DNA from: Eleginops maclovinus
Taxonomy: Eukaryota > Chordata > Actinopteri > Perciformes > Eleginopidae
Length of the DNA stretch: 64,000 nt
Direction: 5' to 3'
Assembly (NCBI RefSeq): GCF_036324505.1
Contig: NC_086370.1
Location: 13,790,600-13,854,599, forward strand
A model generated the notes under the pieces. The model did not search any database. It was not told the origin of the DNA and saw only the letters and a list, made by a program, of their open reading frames with translations. Shown here piece after piece: positions 11,943 to 44,613 of the stretch (its first letter is position 1; each line of letters starts with the position of its first letter). The translations under genes and the position numbers were made by a program.

Positions 11943-14031
11943 TTTATACTGTATATATCTTGAGTTTGAAGCATAGAGTGTATGGTTTGAAGCAGCAAGT
12001 GTACGGAGTCATCTGAATGAGTAAGAAAAACTGGACTATTGGAAGAACAAAAGTACAAGGACAAGTTAATTACCCTTTTCCTTTATTATGTATGGCAATG
12101 GCTATGGGCTGCCATAGTCAGTTTATAGATCATAGCAACCTATCCGGGTATTTTCCCTCTACAGTACGTCATGGCTGTGCCCCGTTTATCGGGGTGCGCG
12201 TCAATGTGGACGGAGCTCAACATTTGAACCACGCCCTACGCAATCCATGGTAGCTTCTTGCTGCAGCTCACATTGGGATTCACACAACAGTCATTGAAGT
12301 GTATTTGAAGTAAGTAGCCCTGACATAATGCATAGTCTACAATGAAGTAGTCATGTTATACCGAAGCAGTAATGATAATGAAATTACCAACTAATGCTAA
12401 ATTATTGCAGAGAAGTTAACTAACTTTATTTCACGTTGTTAAGCCCTAAAATCCCAAATTGTAATTCTCACTGCCCGTTCTGCATATACAAGGTGAGAAA
12501 TATCAGGTCGAAAACCTTGTCAAAGGCCATTCTGATGTGAAGCACAGAGGTATAATAAACTGCTCTTTTTAGTGCTGTCTGTTTTTACCATTTTTCACAA
12601 TGAGAGCTTAAAATCTTCAAGTTTATTGACTTTACTATTACTATTTCTTGTTGTTTATTATTTAGTAAAATACCAAATTGCATAATTGTTGTTCTCTTAA
12701 CAGTTCTACCCTCATCAAGCTTTGTTCATCGGTTGCCCTAACCCTGAACAAAACTTCTCCCAGCCTTAGTTGAAGTCCCTTTGAATGAACTGCACTTCGG
12801 TATTGCACAACACACATTTGAACTTATCTGACACCAATAGCTAATTATTACAGAACGTCATGCATTAGCACCAGAGTTGTAAATCAACTTCAGCACAGTC
12901 AGTGCTCCTCCTTACTGTCTGTACGGGTTGTCTCACATGTCACATGGGATCCGTGGGACTGAGCACACAATGAGTCAGCTAGATTATGACCATCAAGTGT
13001 TATCAAACCTTTAACCATTAACTGCTGAATTGTCAGTAATCTGTTTTTAGGATCATCACAGTCAGTGTAAAACCTTTCACACACAGTTATTGGTAGTAAT
13101 AAAGGTCACAAAACTCCTTACAGCGCTTGGGTCGTGCTGAGTATCAAGGTAAACATTTTTGTATTTTAAGCATGGTAATCAAAAGGTTTGTTTGTTAGAA
13201 ATTGACATTACAAAGCTTACATGTTTAGAGGCTGGATGACAAGCACATGCGGATTATTAAAACAACACAATACTGTTAAATTTGATTCATGTGTTCATCC
13301 TTCTTATTCCGCTCATAGGCTAGAGACTCACACATGCACACCGTTAGAAATACTTTATTTATTTATTTTTTTTACAGCCCAACAGCACAAAAAGAAAACT
13401 CAGATCTTTCGCAGACGGACAAAAGTTTCGTTTTAGGTCTTCTTAATGCATATATAGCTGTTTAAAACTCATGATGGCCTGAAACAAAAATGATGTCACC
13501 TGAAATAGTCTCCTTCCAGAGAAAGTGAGAGAATGTAGTGGAAACACAACAGGAAAAGAAGTCTAATGAGCTCACTCCCTCCCCTTCCCAAAACACACTT
13601 CCTGTTTGGAGACACAAGGGAAACAGCACAGAAATACTTGTGTAAGACCCTTCCTTTTTTTCTCTCTTACATGCAGTTTTTTGCCTGAAATATTGAACTT
13701 TAGACACATCTGAGCGTTGATGATTGTCTGTGGGCTGGACCAAAGCAACATGAACTGAATGAATTGACTGCAGTTGTTGAGTTCCCATTTACTCAACAGG
13801 AGGATTGCATGTGTTTACTCGTTGCAGACATCAAAGTAGGCAGCCAGGATTGCTGGGACGACAACCATCAAAGCTCAAAGTCCCTTGCAGTCACGTCCTA
13901 CAATTGTCTCTGGAGTGTAGGCGGACGGCGGAGAGAAAAGGAGGGTTTGAGTGTGGCAGCGGGGGACAAGAAGGCGAGAAGCATCTGGCTCTCTACTTCT
14001 CTGAGAAGAACTGAAGCCTTTAGTGGGGAGC
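11943..14031. other. Intergenic spacer between the Tc1 copy and abcc2
   Basis: No conserved exon, RNA gene or mobile element end was recognised in about 2.1 kb. It should hold the abcc2 promoter and any 5' UTR. The stretch just before 14032 continues open upstream without a family match, so the upstream part is treated as 5' UTR or promoter. Confidence 0.4.
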
Positions 14032-32247
<18,216 letters not shown>

Positions 32248-34374
32248 TTTTGAAATAGGACTTTCAATTTAACTCCATAAATTGCTTATGTTGTCAGATT
32301 TTTCTTCAAAGGCTGGATTGTGCTTCGATATGAAGAAATATTTTACATTTGTATTTAAAGGAAACAATAAAAACAAGTCTTATGCTGTACGTAAATCATT
32401 TTAGTAGACAAAATAAATATTCTTTCTAAAATAATGGGTAATCGTTTTTGATGAATAAAACTTCAGTTGTTCAACCTCTGTGTCATATCGAACACTGTGT
32501 TTAATGGGTCTCAACAGTAACAGCTTAACATTATGTGAAGTACACATACAGCACTATAGGTGAGAGTTAGATGAGAAGATTGACACTCATGTGTTTAATG
32601 AATACTGTGTAAGCCAATCAATTGTTGTTTTCTTTTCGTTTAGATTTCTTTTCCCATGCCAACCAGCTACTGAGATGTTTTTCTGCAGGCTGGCTGTCGG
32701 TTTATTTTTAGTAGATAGGAATAAGAGTTCAGTTTGAAATCTCATCTGACTCATTCTCATGTGAGAGAAAGCATTTCACAAAATATAAAATAAATGATTT
32801 AATAATCAAATAAGGCAAGCGCAATGTCTGTTATTTAAACATACTGTATGTTTGTTAGTTTGTCTGTACTCAATGCCTCGTATCTATAGACGTAATGTAG
32901 ATCTATTCACACCCTCCCCTATAAAACAGTACCCACAACGTTAAAAGTAGTTGTTTTCCAATGTTTGCTTGTTAAGGTTTAAATTAGTTCTAAATAGAGA
33001 TGTACGTCTCAAGACTGTCCTTCTAGGTGACAACAACAACAATGTGTATGTTACTCCATTGCAACTGTGTATTTGATGCACTTCTTTTTCCTTGAATTGT
33101 TTAGTGAAGGGCAGGTGCGTATGTGCACTGGTTATTATCCGCATGAAACATACAGAAATGTTATCTGTGGATCAACAATGCTGTTGGGGAGGGGTGGGGG
33201 GGACAAGTCGTTATCTGGAATTTCTTTGTTAATTAAAACAACATTATACACAAGCTATCAGACATTGAATTTATTTAGGATTTTTTAATTATCAGCCAAC
33301 CTTTTCACTGTCTCGATTGTGGAGAGAGAGAGGGGAATTTGATGAAGCGAGGGAGAGAAGGAGAGCGAGTGAGAGTTACAGAGAGAAAGAGGGAGGTGAA
33401 CACAGCTGGGGTTTTCCTGTATGTGAGAAGAACTACTGGGCTTCATTCTGCAAAATTCACTCCAGAAGGTAAGTCCAGATTTTCTTTTGATCCAGTGCAC
33501 CTTGGAATGGTTAATGCAACTTTCCAATCAACTGCTCTTCTTTTGCAACTGGTTTTATTCGCAACGCAACTGGTAGGACAATGTGTGCTCAGATGTGAAT
33601 CAGACTCCTGTGTAGTTTGATGACATCCTTGAGGGATGAATATATTTGCAGGCGATTACATGCAGGCTGAATGCCTTTCCCTCTAATATCCCTTGATATT
33701 AACTTTACCTCTCAATTTCATTCACTGAATGTGGCATAATTTGGTCTGAAATTGCAACAGGTGTCTGCATGATTTAGGATGGCTGATTTGCATTTGTTAT
33801 TTTTGTGTGCACATTAATCTCTTATGTCGATCTCTTTCACTTAATATGTTTTTGGCTGTTATTATTTAATTAAGGATTTGCTTTGTGTCAATTCACTTTT
33901 CTTGGACATATTTTAAGAGATTTAGAGATGCTTACTTTTTCAGTTTTGGGTAAATCTACAATACATTATTTTTTAACCAAGACTGAAATTCACTGCCTGT
34001 GTATTGCATACTGTAGCAGTGTGTAATGTGTACTTTATCAAGCTTTTTTAATTATTATATTTTGCATTTTCAGAATATAGTACTTCAAAAAGTGTTGAAT
34101 TAGAATTGTTAAATGTGTCCCTTCTTCTAAAAGCTTATCCTTGAGAAAGACCCTCTTAAAATGTGTCAGATGGTTTGAGAGAGTAACCGGAATATCAGCC
34201 GGCTGTTCTGTTGAATTGTGAAAAAAGCAGATATTGTAGCACTAATTTAAAAGTCTACTAATTAATAACAATAACCTCTGACTGGAATAATGCCTGCTAA
34301 TGGAAGCCCTTTTGTCACTTTCATTAATAAGAATCATTTATTTGTCTTCAACATCTTTCTACAGCTGTGTCACC
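32248..34374. other. abcc2 3' end and GPCR upstream region
   Basis: AATAAA at 32366-32371, with further copies near 32410 and 32454, may end the abcc2 transcript. The AG-rich stretch 33318-33468 ends at CCAGAAG followed by GTAAGT (33469) and is a good candidate for the GPCR's non-coding first exon, because the coding exon at 34375 is preceded by an acceptor (AG at 34363-34364) and a short leader. No other gene was recognised. Confidence 0.5.
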
Positions 34375-36860
<2,486 letters not shown>

Positions 36861-37403
36861 ACCATTGTCTTTTTCACGCTATGAACAATAAATTAATCAT
36901 ATTAGATGAACGTGTAAACAAAAATATGTTTGTTTGATAGCCTTATATTATATATAATATATATATATATAAGTGTTGTTGAATCTTTTTGAAATATTTC
37001 TATATCATTTGTGGAATGTACCCGTATTTGGATGTCAAGCACTCCATTCAATTACTGTCCATTCGAAGGCAGCTAGAAATATGTGTATACTACTTTATTG
37101 CTTTATAATTTATTAAGGTTACTGGCTAATACGTTAATTTCTTCAAATTTCGAAACACTTTACTTCCTTCTAGTGTTTTAACTTTTTATACACCCCATTT
37201 TGGTTCTAGTTACCAGTTTTAGATTGCAGATTAAGACTTTTAATACAAAACATTAATCATCTCATAAATTACAATATAGTATTATGAAACACCCATACCT
37301 ACAGTTTTATGAACACATGAATGCATTTATGAAAATCCAGTAATACGTATGATACTATATGTCATTCTTAAATGGACCATAATTATTCCTTTTTATATAT
37401 ATA

Positions 37404-37634
37404 CAGCTCCGGAAAAAATTAAGAGGCCATTCCAAATGTTTCTTATATCTTTATCTCTACATGTTTGGCAGCCATTCCAGTGTCTGTTAAATTCCAACAC
37501 AGACAAAAATTGTCAGTAGTTTATAGAACACAATAATAATTTAAAAACATAATTACCTCAAAAACATGTCTATAAATAATAAAACAAGAGAAAATAATAA
37601 TGCTGAAGTGGTCTCTTAATTTTTTCCGCAGCTG
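37404..37634. mobile_element. Tc1/mariner-type MITE, 231 bp
   Basis: Left end CAGCTCCGGAAAAAATTAAG and right end the near-complement (TTAATTTTTTCCGCAGCTG), flanked by TA at 37402-37403 and 37635-37636. The interior is AT-rich and non-coding. The end sequence is a common teleost Tc1/mariner terminus. Confidence 0.88.
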
Positions 37635-38668
37635 TATTTGTAAGCCAAGACATTTGTACAAAAGAAAGCTTTTAAATGCAATCTGCTAATTGTTGTCCAC
37701 TATTAATTAATTAAAAGATGTTAAGACTCCCTCGACCACTTCATGTGACATACCAATGTTCAAAAACACAGAGGAGGGACAACCTGTTCAGTAAAAGAAC
37801 ATTTTTACATCTATCTGTCTATGTCTGTTATTTGCACCCTGTGACAACGTTTGTTAAAATGATGGGTTGGCACCCTGAATGTGTCACAGATGACGTGTTA
37901 ATAACGATCTTGCCCTTTGTGTTTATTTTATCTTCGAAAAGCTGCGAGGAGCTTACAATACTGCACCAACATTTTGTAAATATTGCTTAGTAACTTTATA
38001 AAATACACGTAAAAAAAAGTCTTAGCAGGAAGAGACCAAGTGTAATTCAATCCACGATCCAATACCGGCTTATGTAGATATCTATCTATTTAAATAGATA
38101 ACAATCAAGACACTGTAAATCATTCTCCCTAATGGTTTTTTCATAAAGGTGTTCTCACACTCGTCTTCTCTTATAGAATCTGAAGAAGAAATAATGGACA
38201 TTTTGTGGCTGAAATGTTGGTATTTATAAAGTGAAAAGAACATTTTACACATACAAGACATGTATGGGTGTTTTCTTTGTTTGCAAAAAAAATGACTACC
38301 AAGTGTTCAGCTGTGTGTTTTTCTACTCGTGGATTGTTGAGAATTTGACATTCCTTAGTTGTTTTTGAGTTACTCAGACACACAAACTCAGTTTATATTT
38401 CGCTTTCCTTTGTTGAAATCAGTAAGTGTGATAAAATAATGAGCCTCTATTTTGGATGACAAATTGTTATTTACATTTGAAATAAGTTCATTGTACCAAA
38501 ATACATTCTCTAATAAGTGTGGACAAGCTCAGAGGAAAATAAAATACAATAACATGATATTTATGAAAACATACAAAAATTGGACTAACTGGATTATGAG
38601 GTTGGTTGCTAGGTTACCAGAGATCAACCTAACTGCAGGCACTCTGTGAAGCACATACACAGGATAAT

Positions 38669-38753
38669 GCGCAGCGAGGCGGTCACTATGGGGAAAAGAA
38701 CAACTGACAGGCTGAAGGGTGTTCTTTTCTCCATAATGACCGCCTTGCTGCAC
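38669..38753. repeat. Imperfect hairpin, 33-bp arms
   Basis: 38669-38701 and 38721-38753 are inverted copies of each other with three mismatches (shared core GGCGGTCA-TATGG-GAAAAGAAC), separated by 19 nt. It may be a foldback element remnant. It lies 350 bp left of the hAT element and is not part of it. Confidence 0.8.
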
Positions 38754-39103
38754 ATTTTCCCGCTTATTACGCGGCCAGATACTAAACAAATTAACCACTC
38801 GACTCCCAATATTAATTGAGATTATTGTATTGACTCAAAAAAGATTGTAATTCTTCCGCTAAGAAAACTCAGTTCCACGGCGCACCAACGGCTGGAACTT
38901 TGACAACAATAGCTTCAGGGCATCACTGATCGAGGTTTTCTGTAACTGTTCAAGCCTGTTCACAGTTTCTGATCCACTAACAAGTCCTTAAACACTGCAG
39001 AGCCCAGCCCGTGTTCCTGTTAGTGTTTACACCCTGTCTGTCTTCTTCTGGTAATTTATCTGACGTCCAGCGCTCCGTCTTTAACCTCCTTTCCTTTCTC
39101 TTA

Positions 39104-39111
39104 CTTGATCC
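39104..39111. repeat. hAT target-site duplication, left copy
   Basis: CTTGATCC directly precedes the left terminus at 39112 and recurs exactly at 46873-46880 after the right terminus. Eight-base duplications are the signature of hAT insertion. Confidence 0.97.
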
Positions 39112-39349
39112 CAGTGTTGCCAACTCCTCAGTAAGAAAGCAGCTATTGGCTGTCCTAGAAGTCGCTAGAAGTCGCTAAATGACGTCATCGCACAATTTGC
39201 ATAATTTCCTTCATTTGCATGTAGCTGTAATTGACGCTGTACGTACATACATTTTTTCCTGCATTGTTAAATGTTAGAATATCAACATATTGTTATGTGG
39301 AGTGGAATTGCTAGCTCTTACGTCCAACCCTCCTCTTTTATCCCGGCTT

Positions 39350-39469
39350 TGTATTATTCTGCTCCTATACATATAAAGGGACTACAGAATAACTATATAA
39401 TAGCCCAACAGGGCAACTGGTTTATTAATTCACTCTCAAGCGAGTCTACATTCAGCATGACCTACGTGC
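39350..39469 (-). repeat. 3' LTR of the Ty3-type element
   Basis: 120 bp, identical to the copy at 44150-44269. On the minus strand it holds AATAAA and a TATATA-like stretch, and ends AATACA. Confidence 0.95.
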
Positions 39470-40015
39470 ATCTCACGTTCCACTCTTACTCAGGTGTCAC
39501 ACTCAAACAGGTCCGTGTGGACACAATTACTATTGTTACATCCTTTCTCTTTTTTCTTTCTTAATTAACTGTCAAAAATGCACACAATACAAATGATCCC
39601 TGCATGACAGAACTAATGAATTACTCATGAAAAACTACTCCTCTTAACCGGAGTGATATTCCTTGTTAACACACTCACATTTGATGAGATCAAAACACAG
39701 ATCAACATTTTCCTTTTTTTTTTTCTTTCTCAGTTACACAGTGTCTGTCTTACTGGATTTTCTATTTCAGTCTAAACCTATGACTACACACATTACTAAA
39801 ACATGTGGTGCTTTTCTTAACTTTTTTCTTTAGTCCATGAGTGGTCCACAACTATTAGTTCACAAAGTCTTTGTAACGTTGTGGCTTCACCACTGTGCGA
39901 CCAGCCCTTGTGGTCACAGGCAGGACCTCGTCCCCAGGTGAGTCTGTGTCAGCCATGTCTGCGGCTGTGTGTGGTTCAGGAACAGTCTGTGGAGGAACAA
40001 CAACAGTCTCTAAGT

Positions 40016-43000
40016 CTATACACTCAGTAAGGGTCTGTCCGTGAGCACGCCTGAGGTGTTTGCGATTCCTCCGCAGAACACCACCAGACTGCAGCTGGAC
40101 TTCGTAGATCTCGCATCCACAGCCCTCAGAACTTTGCCTAGTCTCCAGAGAGTATGAGGTCCAAATGGCTGTATTCGCACACAGTCCCCTGGTTTCAATG
40201 AGTCCAGATCTCTGGCTGATCTGTTGTAGTAGGCAGACTGACGTAGTTGGTTACTTCTTAGTCCTTGCTGCACCTGTTCGACCTTTGGCTGCAGAAGGCT
40301 TGCTTTTGTAGGCAGTAGTGTTCTGGTGCGGCGACTGAGAAGTCTTTGTGCTGGACTGGTGTCCAGGCCTTGTGATGGTGTGTTCCTGTGATCCAAAAGA
40401 GCAAGGTAAGGATCCTGTCCAGCCATTTTAGCTTTGTTCAAAAGTGTCTTGGCTGTTTTGACGGCTGATTCCGCTTTGCCATTGCTCTGGGCGTATCCAG
40501 GTGACGAAGTCTTATGCAGGAATTCCCACCGTTCGCTGAATCTTTGGAATTCTTGTGATGAGTATTGTGGTCCGTTGTCTGAGATGACAACATCAGGGGT
40601 GCCTTGTCTGGCAAAATGGGCTTTCAGTTTCCTTATCACAGTTGTAGATTTTGTGTCTGAGAGATAATCTATTTCCCAGAAATTTGAATAGTAATCTACA
40701 GTGATGAGATAGTCCTTGTTGTCAAAAGAAAACAAATCTGTGCCTACTTTAGCCCATGGTCTGTTTGGCATTTCATGTGAGATCAGTGTTTCTTTTTGTT
40801 GCTTATAGTCCACTGACCTGCAAATGTCACACTTGGCTACATAGGTCTTGATCTGGTCATTCATGCCTGGCCAGTATATGCACTCTCTGGCACTTCGTAG
40901 GCATCCTTCTATCCCCAGATGAGAGGAGTGTAGACGGCACGTGATCTCTCTTCTTAGCGCATCAGGTATGACAACACGTTCGCCCCGAAACACTATTCCA
41001 TCTTGGTGACTCAGTTCATCCTGGAATGAAAAGTATGATCTGATTTCGCTTGGTGTCTTCGATGTTATTGTAAATATTCTTCTTATTGTAAATATTCTTC
41101 TCTCTTTTTGCACTACTTTATTTATCTTTTGCACCATGCATGTTGAGTTGTTGGAGGAGCACGCGACATAAGATTTTCATTGCCAACATATACGCTGTAT
41201 CTGCTGTGCATATGACAAATAAAACCTTGAAACCTTGAAACCTTGAAACCTTGTCATTTGGCCATCCCTGTTGCATGGTTTCAATGAGTTTCTGCAGAGT
41301 CAAATCCTGTGTCGTTACTGAGCGGATTGAACTGAGGCTGTCAGCCGAGATGGGTACATGCTGCAACATATTAACAGTCTCTATTTCAGCTTCCACTTAG
41401 CCAAAGGATGAACACTCAGGAAGGTACGCTCGGCTCAAGGTGTCTGCTAACACCATATCTTTTCCTGGTAAGTACACAACATCAACATCATACTTTTGAA
41501 TACGCATCATCATTCTTTGTAGTCTTTTTGGTGCACTCAATAGTGGCTTTCTCACTATGTTCTCTAAAGGTTTGTGGTCACTTTGTACAGTAACCTTGCG
41601 TCCATATGTGTACTGATGGAATTTCTCCAAACTGAAAATCATTGCTAAGAATTCCTTCTCTATTTGGGCATCGCCCTTCTCTGTCTGTGTGAGTGCTCTG
41701 CTTGCAAATGCTATGGGCTTACCCCTCTGAATCAGTGCTGCGCCCAAACCTGTGTCTGAGGCATCACACTGCACAGTCAATTCCTCCTCTGGGCTGTAGT
41801 ACTTCAGTACCGGTGTGCTTGAAATAGTCTCTTTTAATTTGAGAAACGCCTTGTCATGCTCCTCTGTCCAATTCCATTCACAGTCTTTGTGTGTCAGCTG
41901 CCTGAGTGGCTGACAGTGGTCAGAGAGATGAGGACAGAACTTAGCCAGGTAGTTCACCATACCCAAGAGCCTCTGAACTGCTTTCACATCTGTTGGTTTT
42001 GGCATTTGGTCAATGGCACGTACTTTTTCCGGATGTATCCTTAGACCATTCGCTGTCAGGAGATGTCGTATGTAAGTAGTCTCCTTTTCTCTCAGCTTGA
42101 ACTTGTCTGCATTCAGTTTAATGTTCTTTTGACTGCATCTATTCAGAAACAGTCTCAATTTCTCATCGTGGTCTCGCTGTGCCATTTCCTGTGTCTCACC
42201 TTGTCCTGTGATCAGCACATCGTCAGCAATGATGTACAGACCCGGCAGATCATCCAATGCCTGTGTGAGCTTGCGCTGAAAGACCTCTGGTGCAGGGCTG
42301 ACCCCCATTGGAAGCCTCAGCCATCGGTATCGTCCAAATGGTGTAGCAAATGTAGTCAGAAAGCTTGACTCTTCATCTAATTTCACATGCCAGAAACCAC
42401 TTTTAACATCACAAACTGTAAACACTTTAGCTTTAGCCAAATCGGGGAGAATGTCCTCAATCGTCTGCAATGGGAAGTGGCTACGCTTCAGTGCTTTGTT
42501 CAAGGGTCTTGGATCGATACATATCCGTGGCTTCCCATTCTGTTTTTGGACAACCACCATTCCGTTAATCCAGTCTGTGCTGCATTCTACAGGGGTGATG
42601 ATTCCTCTGCGCTGTAGGTCTTGAAGTTCGGCCTTCAGTGGTTTCATCATGGCAACTGGCACCCGCCTCTTTGGCAGCTGCACAGGTTTCACTGTATCAT
42701 CTATCTCCAGCTTATAATCTCCTTCAAGGCAGCCATCACCCTTGAACACGTCAGCATACTCTGCTTGTATCTGCTCCATTGTCCATTGGCCCCTTGTAGT
42801 CTTCACTTCTGGCACTGCTGTAACTATGCTGTCAATTGCCATAATATTTTCATAGTACACTTTAATCAGCTGCATGCCCTCAATGGCCCTCTTGCCAAGC
42901 AGTGGCACTGTCCCTCCTTCATCCACCACCTGGAACTCCAACTGGTACAGCTTTTGGTTTCTGGGATTTCTCAGCTTCAGTTTGCATCTTCCCAGTGGCT

Positions 43001-43469
43001 TAAGCTTGCTCTTGTTGTACATCACTAGTACACTCTTTGTGTCTTCAATTTTTGTATTCGAATCCAGCAGATCGATTGGAATTATATTACAAGTGGCACC
43101 ACAGTCTATTTGGAAGTTCACAGTCTTTTTCCCCAAAAGCATTCCAGCAAAAAGCTGCGTGTTGTGTCGTTTATCAGAGTCTACTGAACTCACTGTCTCT
43201 ATCTTTTCTTCAGTTACACAGAGAATTTCGTCAAACTCATCACTCTCCTGTTCTGCTACATTGTGCACTTCTTTTTTTTCTCTGTTCCCATTCTCTTGGT
43301 TGCTGACTTGCTTTACATTTAGCTGCAAAATGATTCTCTTTGCCACACTTTTTGCATGTCTTACCGTATGCTGGGCATTTCTGCTTGCTTCTCTCATGTG
43401 ATTTGCCACAAAATTTACAGTCCACTTTATCTGCTTGGTGTTTGAAGTGTCCTGGTCTTTGTATTGCAT
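40016..43469 (-). pseudogene. Retrotransposon pol (protease, RT, RNase H, integrase), broken
   Basis: The long frame 41397-43469 carries the aspartic protease active site (IDCGATCNIIP), RT with IADDVLI as the YxDD-equivalent, and RNase H (VQCDASDTGLGAAL, VQSDHKPLENI). An in-frame TAA at 41397-41399 then interrupts. The frame resumes to about 41255, where a LINE-like tail is inserted. From about 41055 to 40090 the integrase follows, with an HHCC zinc-binding region (HSSHLGIEGC, CDICRS) and DDE-type residues (TVDYYSNF, ISDNGPQYSS, GKAESAVK). A further indel near 40095 shifts the C-terminal tail, which continues in another frame to about 39857. Confidence 0.9.
41062..41253 (+). mobile_element. 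LINE-like 3' tail inserted in the retrotransposon integrase region
   Basis: Non-Ty3 sequence (TTTTGCACTACTTTATTTA, then ATTTTCATTGCCAACA and ATGACAAATAAAACC) interrupts pol and ends in four copies of the 8-mer AAACCTTG (about 41222-41253). This is the form of a 5'-truncated non-LTR element tail with a short tandem end. A TTATTGTAAATATTCTTC unit is repeated at its left side (41065-41100). Target duplications were not resolved. Confidence 0.78.
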
Positions 43470-44025
43470 GCACCTCCTCCACTTTAGGTCCGGAGATGGT
43501 TTTAACGTTCTCCCGCGACAATTCCGCGGCTCTACACAATTGAATGCATGTGTCGAGCGTCATGGTGTTCTCGCGGAGCAATCGCTCCCTCATGCTGACG
43601 TTGTTGATTCCACACACGATCCGATCCCGAATGAGTGAGTCTCGTAAAGTCCCAAAGTTGCCGGTCTTTGCTAACACTCTCAGGTCCGTGACATAACAGT
43701 CTATAGGTTCACTCGAGCCTTGGTTTCTCGAGAAAAAACGATAACGTTCCACAGTCTCGTTGACACTCGGATTGCAGTACGCCTCCATTTTATCAAGAAC
43801 GTCCTTCATTTTCCAATCTGCCTTCGCGGTCTCACCCATTAGTGTGTCCAACAGCTCTCTCCCACTCTCTCCAATGAGATAACTGAAAAGTTTCACCGTT
43901 TTCTTTTCGTCGTCGTCCACGGTTAAATCCGCATACAGCATAAACTCTTCCCTCCAGGTCTTCCATGACTTTGAGAGATTTCCTGAGTCCATGCATAACT
44001 GTTGGGGAGGTTTCAGTCCTTCCAT
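43240..44025 (-). CDS. Retrotransposon gag-like protein, about 261 aa
   Basis: Open from ATG at 44025. Residues 20-170 have the gag capsid-like helical character (WKTWREEFMLYA, FSYLIGESGRELLDTL). A zinc knuckle region follows with CKFCGKSHERSKQKC and CKKCGKENHFAAKC (CX2CX4HX4C form) near residues 205-240. The reading frame ends at 43240, overlapping pol, which lies in a +1 relation. Whether pol was reached by frameshifting or the junction is a later mutation cannot be told from one copy. Confidence 0.88.
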   Translation of the reverse strand: MEGLKPPQQLCMDSGNLSKSWKTWREEFMLYADLTVDDDEKKTVKLFSYLIGESGRELLDTLMGETAKADWKMKDVLDKMEAYCNPSVNETVERYRFFSRNQGSSEPIDCYVTDLRVLAKTGNFGTLRDSLIRDRIVCGINNVSMRERLLRENTMTLDTCIQLCRAAELSRENVKTISGPKVEEVHAIQRPGHFKHQADKVDCKFCGKSHERSKQKCPAYGKTCKKCGKENHFAAKCKASQQPREWEQRKKRSAQCSRTGE

Positions 44026-44149
44026 TCTGGGTGGTGGTATGCTAATCTCTAGCTAACTTCTCAACTAGCGTTCTTCCCGCGAAGCTGATAACGCTCTAAC
44101 TTGAAGTAGACACTCGACAAACTGGTCAAGTCCGTGACCGCTGCCACCA

Positions 44150-44269
44150 TGTATTATTCTGCTCCTATACATATAAAGGGACTACAGAATAACTATATAA
44201 TAGCCCAACAGGGCAACTGGTTTATTAATTCACTCTCAAGCGAGTCTACATTCAGCATGACCTACGTGC
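44150..44269 (-). repeat. 5' LTR of the Ty3-type element
   Basis: Exact copy of 39350-39469 over all 120 bases. It precedes the primer-site TGG and the short leader to the gag ATG at 44025. Confidence 0.95.
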
Positions 44270-44613
44270 TGCTCTTGCTCTTGCGCTTGACTTGACTGAT
44301 ATTTTAGAGACCCCCCAACATTTCCCATATCATGTTTTCGGGGGATCTCGTGTCAGTTTCAGGGGGTCTCGGATCCCCCGAGTCCCCCCGTAGTTCGGAC
44401 ACTGAGTAGGTCCTCTTCATTTTGGTCAAGGCTTTCTATGGCAGGTTCAGCAACGGAGAGAGCTGACTTAAATGAGTAAGCAGCTGATGTGCCAAAAAGC
44501 TGCAAAACATCATCAGGCAGCTTGTGCTCATAGCAAGCATCACCAGACAGCTTAGTTCAGACCATATCGAACAGACAGGATGGAGTTAAGTGTCTGCAAG
44601 GACATCCGATTTC

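Larger units (their letters stand above)
36861..39103. other. AT-rich intergenic region with a Tc1-type MITE and a hairpin
   Basis: No gene was recognised. A short TA-rich run occurs at about 36942-36972. The two repeat structures within (37404-37634 and 38669-38753) are listed separately. Confidence 0.5.
39350..44269 (-). mobile_element. Ty3-type LTR retrotransposon with 120-bp LTRs, nested in hAT
   Basis: Identical 120-bp direct repeats (39350-39469 and 44150-44269) bound gag and pol on the minus strand. Order gag, protease, RT, RNase H, integrase places it in the Ty3 group. No env frame was seen. A TGG at 44147-44149 (minus strand) follows directly on the LTR end AATACA and can start a tRNA primer site. 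Flanks GGCTT and TGCTC do not form a clear target duplication. Several coding lesions and a nested LINE-like tail show that this copy is dead. Confidence 0.93.

Noticed and set aside
42063..43401. Plus-strand open frames of up to 175 aa in the retrotransposon
   Set aside because: Antisense to gag and pol; composition follows the coding strand.
41397..43469. 690-aa open frame considered as a domesticated host gene
   Set aside because: It sits between perfect LTRs with gag upstream and integrase downstream, carries lesions after it, and shows no host-gene exon structure.
39350..44269. Endogenous retrovirus
   Set aside because: No env frame and Ty3-type domain order; classed as an LTR retrotransposon.
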